Source: Leptolyngbya sp. FACHB-321 (GTDB lineage Bacteria; Cyanobacteriota; Cyanobacteriia; Leptolyngbyales; Leptolyngbyaceae). From it: 64,000 nt of DNA. The notes under the pieces were generated by a model. The model was not told the origin of the DNA. It saw only the letters and a program-made list of their open reading frames with translations, and ran no database searches. Shown piece by piece: positions 8,063 through 17,587 of this stretch (the stretch's first letter is position 1; every line of letters starts with the position of its first letter). The stretch is taken from positions 1 to 64,000 of the forward strand of contig NZ_JACJPI010000081.1 in assembly GCF_014695975.1 (NCBI RefSeq). Direction: 5' to 3'. The translations under genes and the position numbers were made by a program.

Positions 8063-8983
8063 ATGAACGATCAAGCAGATAAGAATGATCAAGTAGATAA
8101 GACAGTCGGACTATTAGCCAACGAAAACGCTGTATCCTTTAGCCCTTATCCTTTAACCTTTCCGATCCGGCTGTCTCAATCGCAGTTGAACCGTTTGGCT
8201 GCCTGCCCGCGAAAATTTCAACATACAGATTTGGAGCAGTTGGCAGCGCCAAGTGAACCAGACCAACAGGAGCGGCAGAATCAGGGCACACGGTTCCACT
8301 TGTTAATGCAGCAGTGGTTGTTGGGTTTGCCCGTAGAGTCGCTGGTGCAGGAAGATCCCCAACTGCAAACCTGGTTTAGTGCGTTTATGGCGGTGGCTCC
8401 TAAAATTCTGACACTGGGAGGCGATCGTCCAGCCTGGGGGCAAAGCGAACACTCGCGCACACTAGCCTTTGAAGGCTACTTGTTGACGGTGGTGTATGAC
8501 TTGTTATTAGCTAACGGTCAGCAGGCGCAAATTCTAGACTGGAAGACCTATCCCCGTCCGCAAAATCCGCGCTGGCTGCTGCAAAACTGGCAAACACGGC
8601 TCTATCCCTTTGTGCTGGCTGAAACGAGCGATTATGACCCCGATCGCATTGCCATGATCTACTGGTTTTTTGAGTCCTCTAATGAACAAACTCCAGAAGC
8701 CCGACGGTTCAGCGTTGCCTACGATACGATGCAGCATGAGCAAACCCGCAAGGATCTCACCCACTTGTTGAGCCGACTGACGGGTTGGCTAGAACGCTAT
8801 CAGCAGGGTGAACCCTTTCCGCAAGTGCCCTTAGCCTCAAAGGAATGCGATCGCTGTAGCTTTGCCATCCGGTGCGATCGGGTGACGTTTCGAGATGAAA
8901 AGGAGCAATCACAGCAGCCGATCGATCAAGAAAATGCTTTCTCGTTACCCAATCTTGCCGATATCCAGGAAGTTGTTTTATGA
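8063..8983 (+). CDS. PD-(D/E)XK nuclease superfamily protein (RecB/Cas4-like)
   Basis: This 306-residue protein belongs to the PDDEXK_1 group. N-terminal SQSQLNRLAACPRKFQHTDL is the typical opening. GTRFHLLMQQWL gives the helix-I histidine, and YDLLLANGQQAQILDWKTYP supplies the catalytic D...D-x-K. NWQTRLYPFVLAE carries the following Q-x(4)-Y helix. The C-terminal KECDRCSFAIRCDR could be part of an iron-sulfur cluster, but only three cysteines are close together. There are no cas genes nearby, so a stand-alone DNA-processing role is more likely than CRISPR adaptation. GA-rich repeats precede it at 7917-7960. Confidence 0.8.
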   Translation: MNDQADKNDQVDKTVGLLANENAVSFSPYPLTFPIRLSQSQLNRLAACPRKFQHTDLEQLAAPSEPDQQERQNQGTRFHLLMQQWLLGLPVESLVQEDPQLQTWFSAFMAVAPKILTLGGDRPAWGQSEHSRTLAFEGYLLTVVYDLLLANGQQAQILDWKTYPRPQNPRWLLQNWQTRLYPFVLAETSDYDPDRIAMIYWFFESSNEQTPEARRFSVAYDTMQHEQTRKDLTHLLSRLTGWLERYQQGEPFPQVPLASKECDRCSFAIRCDRVTFRDEKEQSQQPIDQENAFSLPNLADIQEVVL

Positions 8984-9065
8984 ATGGGCAGAATTCAGCA
9001 GTCAGGACTTCAAGGACAACTAACAACCAAAAACTAACAACTAGCAATCAACAACTCCTTCGACC

Positions 9066-9641
9066 ATGACCGACATTGATAGATCTCCCGACGAATCACA
9101 ATTAGCGATCGACATTCGCGAGATGGAAATTGATGACCTCGCGCCTGTGTTTCATCTGGGCGAAAACCTCTTCACTAGCGACCTGTACCCTTACATCTAC
9201 CGCACCTGGGATCAGTGGGAAGTGATTGGGCTGTACAACACCGATCCAGAGTATTGTCTGGTTGCCGAAGTGCAAGAGCAACTAGCGGGCTTCATTCTCG
9301 GCACGATTATCAACAAGGCATCCTGGACGTATGGCTATATCATCTGGCTGGGTGTGAGTCCTGCTTTCCATCGGCGAGGCGTTGCTGACAAACTGGTCGA
9401 TCGACTAGTTGAACGCATGATTGATGATGGCGCACGGTTCATGATGGTAGACACCGACCCAGAAAATACGCCAGCGCTGAAATTCTTTGCTCGTAAAGGT
9501 TTCGGCAATATTCGCAAGCACGTCTACCTGTCGATGAACCTGAGCAAGCACGAATACTACGGCAAGCTCATCGCTTACGAACGCGAAAAAGCTGAACGCC
9601 AAGTATGGAAACGACCGAGAAAGCGATCGCCCAAAGCTTGA
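9066..9641 (+). CDS. GNAT family N-acetyltransferase
   Basis: This 191-residue single GNAT domain is expected to transfer acetyl from acetyl-CoA to an amine. The acetyl-CoA loop is GVSPAFHRRGVADKLVDRL (R-x-x-G-x-A, about residues 98-115). The following MMVDTDPENTPALKFFARKGF is the usual motif B. The basic C-terminus (WKRPRKRSPKA) is unusual and might contact nucleic acid. Start ATG 9066. The substrate, small molecule or protein, cannot be read from sequence. Confidence 0.85.
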   Translation: MTDIDRSPDESQLAIDIREMEIDDLAPVFHLGENLFTSDLYPYIYRTWDQWEVIGLYNTDPEYCLVAEVQEQLAGFILGTIINKASWTYGYIIWLGVSPAFHRRGVADKLVDRLVERMIDDGARFMMVDTDPENTPALKFFARKGFGNIRKHVYLSMNLSKHEYYGKLIAYEREKAERQVWKRPRKRSPKA

Positions 9642-9689
9642 TATGATCGCGTCCTCTTTCTACTTTTCCACTGGAGTTTTGACTAATCG

Positions 9690-10340
9690 GTGAAGAGAAT
9701 TAGTTCCAGAATTGTAGTGTTTCTACTGGTAGGCGTGGGCCTTGCGATCGCGGGTGTAGCGGTGTATCGCAGTGGTGGCATTTACCCCGGACAGCTTCAA
9801 AATTGGTTGCAACAGGCAGGTAACTGGGCACCGCTTTGCTATGTGCTGGCATACATTGTAATGACGATTGTGGTGTTGCCGTCTACCCCACTTAACATTG
9901 TCGGTGGAGCCATGTTTGGTGCTGGATGGGGTTTGGTCTGGACAAGCCTTGGGGCATTGCTAGCCGCGATCGTGCCGTTTACCTTTACGCGAACGGTTGG
10001 GCGAGAAATCGTTGCTCGACGACTGGCTGGGCGCTGGCAGGCAATGGATGCTGAAGTGCGCCACGGCGGGCTGTTCTATATGTTTGCGATTCGTCTCGTG
10101 CCTGTCATGCCATACGGTTTAGTCAATTTTGCGGCTGGGCTAACCGCTGTAAGCTTCAAAGATTATCTGCTGGGTACGGCTCTGGGTACTGTCCCAAGTG
10201 TCTTACCGTTTGTACTCTTGGGTAGCTATGGTGTAAGAGCCGTGCAAACTAGGGATGTGCTGCCGCTCATGGGCGCATTGGGTCTAACGAGTGTGTTGGT
10301 CGCAGGTTCGACGTGGTATCGCCATCGCATGAAGAAGTAA
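9690..10340 (+). CDS. TVP38/TMEM64 (VTT) family membrane protein
   Basis: This 216-residue integral membrane protein has the VTT domain of the DedA superfamily, members of which act as lipid scramblases or undecaprenyl-phosphate/lipid transporters. Recognised by LPSTPLNIVGGAMFGAGWG (about 69-87, re-entrant loop), FTRTVGREIV, and FAIRLVPVMPYGLVNFAAG (about 132-150, conserved R...P...N). Start is GTG 9690 with CTGGAG about 14 bases upstream; no ATG fits. Transport specificity is not predictable. Confidence 0.85.
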   Translation: MKRISSRIVVFLLVGVGLAIAGVAVYRSGGIYPGQLQNWLQQAGNWAPLCYVLAYIVMTIVVLPSTPLNIVGGAMFGAGWGLVWTSLGALLAAIVPFTFTRTVGREIVARRLAGRWQAMDAEVRHGGLFYMFAIRLVPVMPYGLVNFAAGLTAVSFKDYLLGTALGTVPSVLPFVLLGSYGVRAVQTRDVLPLMGALGLTSVLVAGSTWYRHRMKK

Positions 10341-10585
10341 GGTATGAGGTGTTAGGTGACTGATCTGTAAGTCAAGGTCTTGAGGTGTAACGAAAAACAG
10401 CCGCTCTGACAGGGTGTTTGAAAGGTAAGACCATGACCCAAGCGAAGGGGCTTACGATTGGATAAATACTTAAAAGACCAGAGTTCCGACTACCTTTGGA
10501 AGTAAAGATATACTGGCATCTAACAACATTCAGCGTTGGCTCGATCGCTAATTTTTTGGATTAACCTACTTTCACTTATGCAAGT

Positions 10586-11419
10586 ATGCGAATTGCTTAC
10601 ATCGTGCTGGTACATCAGTATCCTGATCAGTTGGTGCGGCTAGTCCATAAACTTAAGACTGAAAACACAAGCTTTTTTATACACATTGATCGCAAGGCAG
10701 CGCCAAGCATTTACCATGCCATTGTGAATGAAATTGGTAATTTACCTGACGTTTACTTGCTTAAACGGCACAATTGTTACTGGGGAGAACTGGGCCATGT
10801 TAACGCTACTATTGAGGGCATCAAAGCACTCTTAAACAGCAAAACCGTCTTTGACTATACCGTTCTGTTAACTGGTCAGTGTTACCCGCTCAAAGCCAAT
10901 AGTGCTATTGAAATGTTCTTAAACGCACAGCAAGGCTTTTCTTTAATGGAACATTTTCCACTGCCCTCATCATGGCGATGGCGTATTGAAAAGTGGCACA
11001 TACGGTTCTTTTCTAAAAAGTTTATGGTGCCAAAGCGACAAAGCGATCTTTCCATCAAACGACGCTTTCCGTCTGGTCTTGAACCGTTTGGTGGTTCAGC
11101 TTATTGGTGCTTATCAAGAGAATGTATAGAGTATATTGATAAATTTTTGCATCACAACCATAACTTTATTAACTTCTTCCACTTTTCGTTCGCTCCTGAT
11201 GAAATGTTTTTTCAAACAATCCTTCTTAATTCACCCTTAAAACACACGATCATTAATGATAACTACTGGCATATAAAATGGTTGCCTGCTGCTGCAAATC
11301 CAATTGTGTTAGGTGTCGCTGATTTTGAGACTATGACGACATCATCAAAACTCTTTGCTAGAAAGTTTGATGCTACTCAAGATCCAGAAATTTTAGATAA
11401 GCTCGATCGCGCTCAATAA
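10586..11419 (+). CDS. GT14-type (core-2/I-branching, beta-1,6-GlcNAc transferase) glycosyltransferase
   Basis: This 277-residue protein matches the Branch family of beta-1,6-N-acetylglucosaminyltransferases. It opens with MRIAYIVLVHQYPDQLVRLV. Later motifs are FFIHIDRKA, the W-G sequence NCYWGELGHVNATI, LLTGQCYPLK, and the C-terminal FAPDEMFFQTILLNS carrying the catalytic acid. It probably adds a sugar branch to an exported glycan. The gene is AT-richer than its neighbours and lacks HIP1. It ends only six bases before the P-loop ATPase gene, so the two are probably co-transcribed, which is an unexplained pairing. Confidence 0.82.
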   Translation: MRIAYIVLVHQYPDQLVRLVHKLKTENTSFFIHIDRKAAPSIYHAIVNEIGNLPDVYLLKRHNCYWGELGHVNATIEGIKALLNSKTVFDYTVLLTGQCYPLKANSAIEMFLNAQQGFSLMEHFPLPSSWRWRIEKWHIRFFSKKFMVPKRQSDLSIKRRFPSGLEPFGGSAYWCLSRECIEYIDKFLHHNHNFINFFHFSFAPDEMFFQTILLNSPLKHTIINDNYWHIKWLPAAANPIVLGVADFETMTTSSKLFARKFDATQDPEILDKLDRAQ

Positions 11420-11425
11420 CGATTC

Positions 11426-12757
11426 ATGACTATTAATGCGTCTCAATTTCTCAAAGCCTGTGATCCGAGTCGAGCGCTGTCGATTAGCAATCCACAAGAC
11501 CGGAGTTACTACATCGATTTTGCACCCGTACGTGGCAGCAACATTATTCAGGAGCTAAAGCGAACGATCGCCCTACTTGCTGATGAAGGCACCTGCCAGC
11601 TTTTTACAGGACACATCGGCTGCGGTAAATCGACGGAATTATTGCGGCTCAAAACTGAGCTAGAACAACAAGGCTTCTACGTTATTTACTTTGTCTCCAC
11701 CGAAGATTTAGATATGTCGGATGTGGATGTCACCGATATTTTGATTGCGATCGCTCATCAAGTCAGTGAAAAACTAGAAGCGGATCAAATCCGGCTCAAG
11801 CCAAAGTATTTTGCCAACTTGTTTGCTGAAATTGGTGACATCTTGCAAACGCCGATCGAAATTTCGCAGGTCGATTTTTCGGTTGGTATTAGCAAAATTA
11901 CTGCCAGAACCAAAGATAGCCCGCGCTTACGCAATCAACTTCGGCAGTACATGGAGCCACGCACCAATGGCATTTTGCAGTCGCTAAATGAAGAACTGCT
12001 GGGGCAAGCCAATCTGCAACTCAAGCAGCGTGGCAAGCAGGGCTTGGTTGTAATTATTGACAATCTTGATCGCGTTGACGCGAGGCAACTCCCCTCCGGA
12101 CGGACGCAGCCAGAATATTTGTTTGTCGATCGAGGTGAGCAACTTTCTAAGCTCAACTGTCATGTGGTCTACACCATTCCACTGGCGCTTGTGTTTTCTA
12201 ATGAAGTCGAAATTTTGAAGCAGTGGTTTGGCGGTGGCGTGTCGCCCAAAATTTTGCCGATGGTGCCAGTACAGCGACGCGACGGTACTCATGCTGAGGA
12301 TGGTATTGCGCTGCTGCGGCAAATGGTGCTGGCACGAGCGTTTCCTGGGCTTGATGCCGCACAACGTCTTGCCCGTATTCCCGAAATGTTCGATTGCGTT
12401 GAAACGCTCGATCGCCTCTGTCTCATCAGCGGCGGTCACGTCAGGAATCTGCTAGGTTTGTTGCGTAACTGCGTCCAGCGGGGCGATCCACCCTTTTCGC
12501 GCGATGCAGTAGAACACGTCATTCGCGGACAGCGTGACGCGCTGGTTAGGACGATTGATGATCAAGAATGGGCGCTCATTCTCCAGGTGGTGGAACAACA
12601 GAGCGCACGTGGCGAAGTGGAGTATCAAACGCTGCTCCGCAGCATGTTTATGTTTGAGTACCAGGATCAACAAGGCGGCTGGTTTGGCATTAATCCGATG
12701 CTGACAGAGACGAAGAAGTATCAAACGTGGGCAGAGGGGAGAGGTGTGAGAGCGTGA
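11426..12757 (+). CDS. P-loop ATPase (AAA/KAP-like) paired with a STAND protein
   Basis: This 443-residue NTPase has Walker A GHIGCGKST (about residues 62-70), Walker B LVVIIDNLDRV (about 208-218), and helical and winged-helix-like C-terminal parts (SGGHVRNLLGLL, then WALILQVVEQQ). No membrane segment or effector domain is evident. The architecture recalls KAP and AAA_16-type ATPases of conflict systems. The next gene, 238 bp downstream on the same strand, encodes a TPR-STAND NTPase. The last residues (AEGRGVRA) come from GA-rich tandem repeats that begin at about 12730, so the original C-terminus may have been overwritten. Function is unknown. Confidence 0.65.
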   Translation: MTINASQFLKACDPSRALSISNPQDRSYYIDFAPVRGSNIIQELKRTIALLADEGTCQLFTGHIGCGKSTELLRLKTELEQQGFYVIYFVSTEDLDMSDVDVTDILIAIAHQVSEKLEADQIRLKPKYFANLFAEIGDILQTPIEISQVDFSVGISKITARTKDSPRLRNQLRQYMEPRTNGILQSLNEELLGQANLQLKQRGKQGLVVIIDNLDRVDARQLPSGRTQPEYLFVDRGEQLSKLNCHVVYTIPLALVFSNEVEILKQWFGGGVSPKILPMVPVQRRDGTHAEDGIALLRQMVLARAFPGLDAAQRLARIPEMFDCVETLDRLCLISGGHVRNLLGLLRNCVQRGDPPFSRDAVEHVIRGQRDALVRTIDDQEWALILQVVEQQSARGEVEYQTLLRSMFMFEYQDQQGGWFGINPMLTETKKYQTWAEGRGVRA

Positions 12758-12890
12758 AGAGAGAGGCAGCGCGGTGGGACGGTGAAGAGTAAAGGGGTGA
12801 AGAGTTGAAGGAGTGAAGGGGTGGGAAGGTGAAGAGAGCGGCAGATTGGTGAGACGGTGGAGAAGTGAAGGGGTAGAGGATACAGTAAAT
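12735..12890. repeat. GA-rich short tandem repeat (STRR)
   Basis: This is purine-rich degenerate repetition of units such as GGTGAAG and GAGTGAAGGGG, starting inside the end of the ATPase gene and filling most of the gap before the STAND gene. Similar tracts are at 7917-7960 and 23385-23440, and inside coding sequences elsewhere in this window. These resemble the short tandemly repeated repetitive sequences known from filamentous cyanobacteria. Confidence 0.8.
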
Positions 12891-12995
12891 TTCGTTGTCA
12901 CTGTTCGATTTTCGGCTTCTGCTTCTCAAGCTTCTGCCTTTTGCCGTCTTCTTCCACGTGCCAGGACGTAACGTACAACAATAGGGCTTTAGGCT

Positions 12996-15900
12996 ATGAG
13001 CACGACTCCGCGACCGCGACCAGAAGCCTATGTGGAGAATGATCGATCGCTGGATACCCTCATTCGCGCTATTACGCTATCGCGGCATCAGTTTGCGCTG
13101 ATTTTAGTGCGCTGCAACTACACCAAACTGCGCGATCACTTGATGCAACAGTTTAACAAAAACTGTCCGTTTCCCGTCCGTGAATACACTCTGCCCGAAT
13201 CGGCAAAGACGCTTTATACGAGCATTCGGACGGAGATGAAGGATGACGGGCAGACGTGTGGGGCGGCTGCGGAGACAGGGGCGCAAGAAGAGTTTGCTCA
13301 AAGTTTAGAAGTGCAAAGTGCTGCCAACGTTAACACAACGCCTGACGCGCAACTCCTGGCTTCCGGCGAGCCGTCCCCACGCTGCCAGCCGCCGAACGCT
13401 CTGATGGTTTATGGATTGGAGTCGGTCACGGCGATCGATCAGGTGTTGTTAGCGACTAATCTGGTGCGCGAGGAGTTGCGCAAAAAGTTTCCGTTTCCGC
13501 TGGTGCTATGGATCAACGATCGCATCCTGGCAAAGCTCGATCGACTGGCACCTGATCTCAAAAGTTGGGCAGGCAATACGGTCATCTCGTTTGATGTGGC
13601 AGCAGAGGATGTGGTGGAAGGCTTGCGACAGCATACTGATCGCCTCTTTGCGTCCATTTTGGATGCGGGTGATGAGCAGTTTTTACCCAACTGGGCGCTG
13701 CTGCAACCGGGCAATACTGGTACGTGGGGTACGAATTCACTCCGACGTACAGAGCTAGAATTTGCCCTTGACCGCGTGCTGACCAGTGGTCAAACCTTTG
13801 ATCCTGCACTTCAGGCTAGTCTCGACTTTTTGCTGGGGCAGGATGCTCACGCGCAAGGAGAACTAGAAACGGCACGCCTCTGTTACGAACACAGCTTGAA
13901 GTTTTGGCGGGAGGAAAGCAAGCGGCAGCAAGCGCAAAAGTTGTCAGAGTCCTTTGTTTTGCTGCCTTCTGCTAGAGAACGATCGGCGTGCGTATTGGTT
14001 TACCTGGGGCTGTGGTGGCGATCGCAGGCAATGCAACAGCGCACCGCCTATGCCAATGCCTGCCAGCAAGCACGCAACTATTTTCGGCGCGGTCTGGAAG
14101 TGTTTGAGCAAGCCAACCGTCAGGATCTTGTGGCACGGTTCATCATCCCGCAAGCCGAAACGCTGCAAAAGCTGCAACAGTGGCACGAACTGGAGATGAT
14201 GGCAAAGAAGGCACTCGTGTTGCACAAGCTCTATGCCGATCCGGTGCGGCAGGCTCGTGATCATGGCTTTCTGGCAGAAGTGGCGCTTGCACGGTCTGAT
14301 TGGGCGGAGGCAAAGCAGCAGGCAGAAACCGCACTTCAAATTCTGGCGACCACTGCTGCCACGATCGAGCAAGTGGCAGATCCGCCACCCAATCCTCATC
14401 TTGAATTCAGCCTGGAGATGGCACGACGGTATCATCAGGGCTGGTATCTGCTGCTGTTGGGTAGAGCTGCAGCGAACCTGGGGCAGATAGAAGCTGCGAT
14501 CGACCATCTAGAAGCAGCGCAGAACCAGACTTACCCACTGGATGATCCCCAGCTTTATATCAACATCCTGCGACATCTACGGGAGCTTTACTTTCAGCAA
14601 GGGCGCTACCTGGAAGCGTTTTACACGAAGCAAACGCGACGATCGCTGGAGCATCAGTACGGGTTTCGTGCCTTTGTTGGAGCGCTGCGCTTAGAACCCC
14701 AGCAACCCCTGCCAGCCCTGCTACCTGGGCAACCCCTACCCGAAAGTCCCCTGGCACTAGAGATTAAAGCCTCTGGTCGTCAACAAGATGTCGATCGCCT
14801 GGTTGCCCGCATGGGACGCAACGACTTCAAACTTACGGTGATTCACGGTCCCTCTGGTGTGGGCAAAAGCTCGATCGTCAATGCGGGGCTGGTGCCTGCG
14901 CTCAAAGAACGAGCGATCGGCGATCGTCTCGCGCTGCCCATCCTGCTAGATGTCTACACCGACTGGCAAGCAACGTTAGAAGCGAAACTAGCGATCGCGC
15001 TGAGATGGCAAGAAGCAGACGGCAGAAGGCAAGAGACGGAAGACAACACAACTCAAGCCCTCCCTCATCCCTCATCCCCCCTCCCCTCCCTCATCGCCCA
15101 ACTTCGCCAAGCCACTAGCCTCAACCGTCTTCCCGTCCTCATTTTTGACCAGTTTGAAGAATTCTTCTTCGTCCATGAAACCGTGCAGCAGCGTCGTCCG
15201 TTTTACGAGTTTCTGCGTGATTGCCTGCATCTTGACTTTGTAAAAGTTGTGCTGACCTTGCGGGAAGACTATCTTCACCATCTGCTGGAGTTTCACCGCT
15301 ATGCCAGCCGAGACGGCATCAACCTGGATAGCATCACCGATATTCTTGGGAAAGATGTGCGCTACGCTCTGAACGACTTTTCCCCAGAAGATGCGCGATC
15401 GATTATCAAAAGCCTGACTAACCGCGCTCAGTTTTACCTGGATGAGGCGCTGGTAGAAGCGTTGGTGCATGACCTGGCAGGAGAAGACGGGGCGGTACGA
15501 GCGATCGAACTGCAAGCGGTGGGTGCTCAACTGCAAGCTGAAGGCATCACGACTCTGGCAGACTATCGGCAGAAAGGACCCAAGGCAAAGCTGGTGGCGC
15601 GATCGCTCGACAATGTGGTGGAAGACTGTGGCACCGAGAATGAGGTTGCTGCGCGTAATGTCCTTTTTCTGCTGACAAACGAAAACGGTACTCGTCCGCT
15701 CAAAAGTCGTGAAGACCTGGAAACTGATCTGGTCGATTTGGGTTTAACCGCTGAAATCAACAAGCTGGATCTGGTGCTGGATGTGCTGGTTGGCTCTGGT
15801 CTACTGTTTCTGGTGCCCGAAAACCCTGCGAATCGCTACCAGCTTGTACATGATTATTTAGTCAGTTTCATTCGCCAACAGCAGGCAGAAACGGTGGCTA

Positions 15901-16166
15901 ATTTGGAGTTGCACGATCGATCGGACGACGCTTCAGAGCCAGAGCAGAGCCGAAAGCGACTCATCAGCCTGCAAGAGCAAAATATGTTTCCAAAAGACAG
16001 CCTTCACCCAGCTCGGTTCACCCGGCGATCGCTAAAGCCCCTGCTGCTCCTCTTTTTAATGACACTACTTGCTGCTATGTTGGCGGTTAGCTTGAAGCCG
16101 CACTCCAGTACATACCAACCCCAAAAAGCGACAGCCATAGCCAGTCACACCGTTGCTAAACCCTAG
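12996..16166 (+). CDS. large TPR-STAND (nSTAND1-like) NTPase with C-terminal membrane anchor
   Basis: This is a 1056-residue multidomain protein. Residues 1-235 resemble a P-loop fold without Walker A (FALILVRCNY, NALMVYGLESV, FPLVLWINDRIL as successive strands). About 265-570 is helical and TPR-like (DAHAQGELETARLCYEHSLKF, then IDHLEAAQN). About 600-975 is a STAND NTPase: HGPSGVGKSSIVNAG (Walker A, about 615), LPVLIFDQFEEFF (Walker B, about 712) and a winged helix ending RYQLVHDYLVSFIR. A hydrophobic helix (PLLLLFLMTLLAAMLAVSL, about 1015-1035) ends it. A Pro/Ser-rich low-complexity insert lies at about 672-700. WD40 or nuclease effectors, usual in this class, are missing. With the preceding ATPase it forms a candidate signalling or defence pair. 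Confidence 0.72.
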   Translation: MSTTPRPRPEAYVENDRSLDTLIRAITLSRHQFALILVRCNYTKLRDHLMQQFNKNCPFPVREYTLPESAKTLYTSIRTEMKDDGQTCGAAAETGAQEEFAQSLEVQSAANVNTTPDAQLLASGEPSPRCQPPNALMVYGLESVTAIDQVLLATNLVREELRKKFPFPLVLWINDRILAKLDRLAPDLKSWAGNTVISFDVAAEDVVEGLRQHTDRLFASILDAGDEQFLPNWALLQPGNTGTWGTNSLRRTELEFALDRVLTSGQTFDPALQASLDFLLGQDAHAQGELETARLCYEHSLKFWREESKRQQAQKLSESFVLLPSARERSACVLVYLGLWWRSQAMQQRTAYANACQQARNYFRRGLEVFEQANRQDLVARFIIPQAETLQKLQQWHELEMMAKKALVLHKLYADPVRQARDHGFLAEVALARSDWAEAKQQAETALQILATTAATIEQVADPPPNPHLEFSLEMARRYHQGWYLLLLGRAAANLGQIEAAIDHLEAAQNQTYPLDDPQLYINILRHLRELYFQQGRYLEAFYTKQTRRSLEHQYGFRAFVGALRLEPQQPLPALLPGQPLPESPLALEIKASGRQQDVDRLVARMGRNDFKLTVIHGPSGVGKSSIVNAGLVPALKERAIGDRLALPILLDVYTDWQATLEAKLAIALRWQEADGRRQETEDNTTQALPHPSSPLPSLIAQLRQATSLNRLPVLIFDQFEEFFFVHETVQQRRPFYEFLRDCLHLDFVKVVLTLREDYLHHLLEFHRYASRDGINLDSITDILGKDVRYALNDFSPEDARSIIKSLTNRAQFYLDEALVEALVHDLAGEDGAVRAIELQAVGAQLQAEGITTLADYRQKGPKAKLVARSLDNVVEDCGTENEVAARNVLFLLTNENGTRPLKSREDLETDLVDLGLTAEINKLDLVLDVLVGSGLLFLVPENPANRYQLVHDYLVSFIRQQQAETVANLELHDRSDDASEPEQSRKRLISLQEQNMFPKDSLHPARFTRRSLKPLLLLFLMTLLAAMLAVSLKPHSSTYQPQKATAIASHTVAKP

Positions 16167-16279
16167 TTAATTCTGTCTTTGGCAAACTTATGCAGTGTGC
16201 GGCTTGCCTCTGTGTGACTGAGGTTGCACCGTGATGAAAGCAGGTGCGGTACTGTAACGGATGTTGTTGTCTTCCACTC

Positions 16280-17068
16280 ATGATGTCTGTTAACGCCCCC
16301 ACTGTACTTGCGCTCGACTTTGATGGTGTGCTTTGTAACGGGATGAAGGAATACTTTCAGACAGCGTGGCGTGCGTATTGCAACCTCTGGCAACCTGAAA
16401 ACACAACACCGCCAGAGGGCTTGGCTGAACGCTTTTACCGCACTCGTCCAGTGGTGGAAACAGGCTGGGAAATGCCGTTACTGCTGCGATCGCTCTTGCT
16501 GGGCACTCCGGAAGCTGAGATTCTGCTCCATTGGACTGCGATCGCTCCGTCCTTGGCTGACAAAGAAGGCATCGCACCAACGCAACTTGCGGCTGAAGTA
16601 GATGGGGTGCGCGATCGCTGGATCTCTACTGACGTGCGTAGCTGGCTAGCTGAGCAAGAGTTCTACCCCGGCATCATTCCGCAATTACAGACGTGGCTGA
16701 CTGGTACGACGGCAGTGGTAATCGTCAGTACTAAAGAGGGACGCTTTATCCAACAACTGCTGCAACAGCACGACGTTGATTTCACAAAGCTGCAAATTTT
16801 CGGCAAAGAGGTAAAGCGACCAAAACCCGAAACGCTGCGATCGCTGATAGCAGAGCATGGGAGTGATGCAACAGTTTGGTTCGTCGAAGATCGGCTGCAA
16901 ACCCTTCATGCAGTGCGTCAGCAGCCAGATCTGAACGATGTAAAACTTTTTCTGGCTGACTGGGGCTACAACACGCCAGCAGAACGCAACGCGATCGTGC
17001 AAGAACCGCACATCCACCCACTATCCTTACAAACATTTAGCCAACCTCTAACCACCTGGATCGTTTAG
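16280..17068 (+). CDS. HAD superfamily hydrolase
   Basis: About 262 residues. The HAD phosphotransfer loop LALDFDGVLCNGMKEY holds the nucleophile Asp and the acid two residues on. Motif II is VVIVSTKEG, motif III the Lys in GKEVKRPKPE, and motif IV WFVEDRLQTL. A helical cap lies between motif I and II. It is probably a phosphatase acting on a small phosphorylated metabolite; no substrate can be assigned. The ATGs at 16280 and 16283 are both possible starts; the in-frame extension back to 16244 is not supported by family length. It lies in the same direction between the STAND and NACHT genes, but its link to them is uncertain. Confidence 0.8.
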   Translation: MMSVNAPTVLALDFDGVLCNGMKEYFQTAWRAYCNLWQPENTTPPEGLAERFYRTRPVVETGWEMPLLLRSLLLGTPEAEILLHWTAIAPSLADKEGIAPTQLAAEVDGVRDRWISTDVRSWLAEQEFYPGIIPQLQTWLTGTTAVVIVSTKEGRFIQQLLQQHDVDFTKLQIFGKEVKRPKPETLRSLIAEHGSDATVWFVEDRLQTLHAVRQQPDLNDVKLFLADWGYNTPAERNAIVQEPHIHPLSLQTFSQPLTTWIV

Positions 17069-17587
17069 TTAGGGACAAAAGGTTGTTTGTTTTCAACGAG
17101 CCTCTCCATAATCTGGTACAGCGGTACAGAACGAGAGAACAGGAGTTTTAGTCTTCCTTCTAGCCGCTTTAACTAGTTTGTCCGTCACCATATGCTGAAC
17201 GACTACTCAAACCCGATTTCATACTCTCTGCCCTTTTTAGAGTTGTCGCTCGACTCAACGCCTTTAAGGTGTTTGAAATGAGCCGTAATGGTTGAATTCG
17301 TTGCAAAAATTTAGAAAATTATTCCAGGTGGCTTCACGTCTGGTAAGGCGACAACACGCCAAGCCTGTAGAAGCTGAAAGTCATTCTAGGCATCATTTAT
17401 AGCCTCAATTACATTGCAGTCTTGAGAACGTGCAGGTGAATCCGCTGGTTGAATTCTTTGTCTTTCGCTCAAGCTTTAACTAGATCGCTTGGCTGATGTA
17501 TATCTTCCGCCATTCCTATGTTCCACACCGTACAGGGGTCTTAGTATGAAGGCATTGATATGAATTTTTATTGATTAAATTTATTTT
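17069..17587. other. 519-bp intergenic region, nothing recognised
   Basis: There is no convincing reading frame, repeat or RNA gene. The 3' half is AT-rich (GAATTTTTATTGATTAAATTTATTTT just before the NACHT gene start), which may contain its promoter, but no clear -35/-10 pair can be defended. Confidence 0.5.

Noticed and set aside
12452-12929. Minus-strand frames rich in Ser/Pro/His opposite the GA repeat
   Set aside because: They are translations of the purine-rich tandem repeat read in reverse; there is no domain, ribosome site or homology.
13944-14507. 187-codon minus-strand frame inside the STAND gene
   Set aside because: It lies fully opposite a well-supported coding region with recognisable motifs; long shadow frames are common in this base composition.
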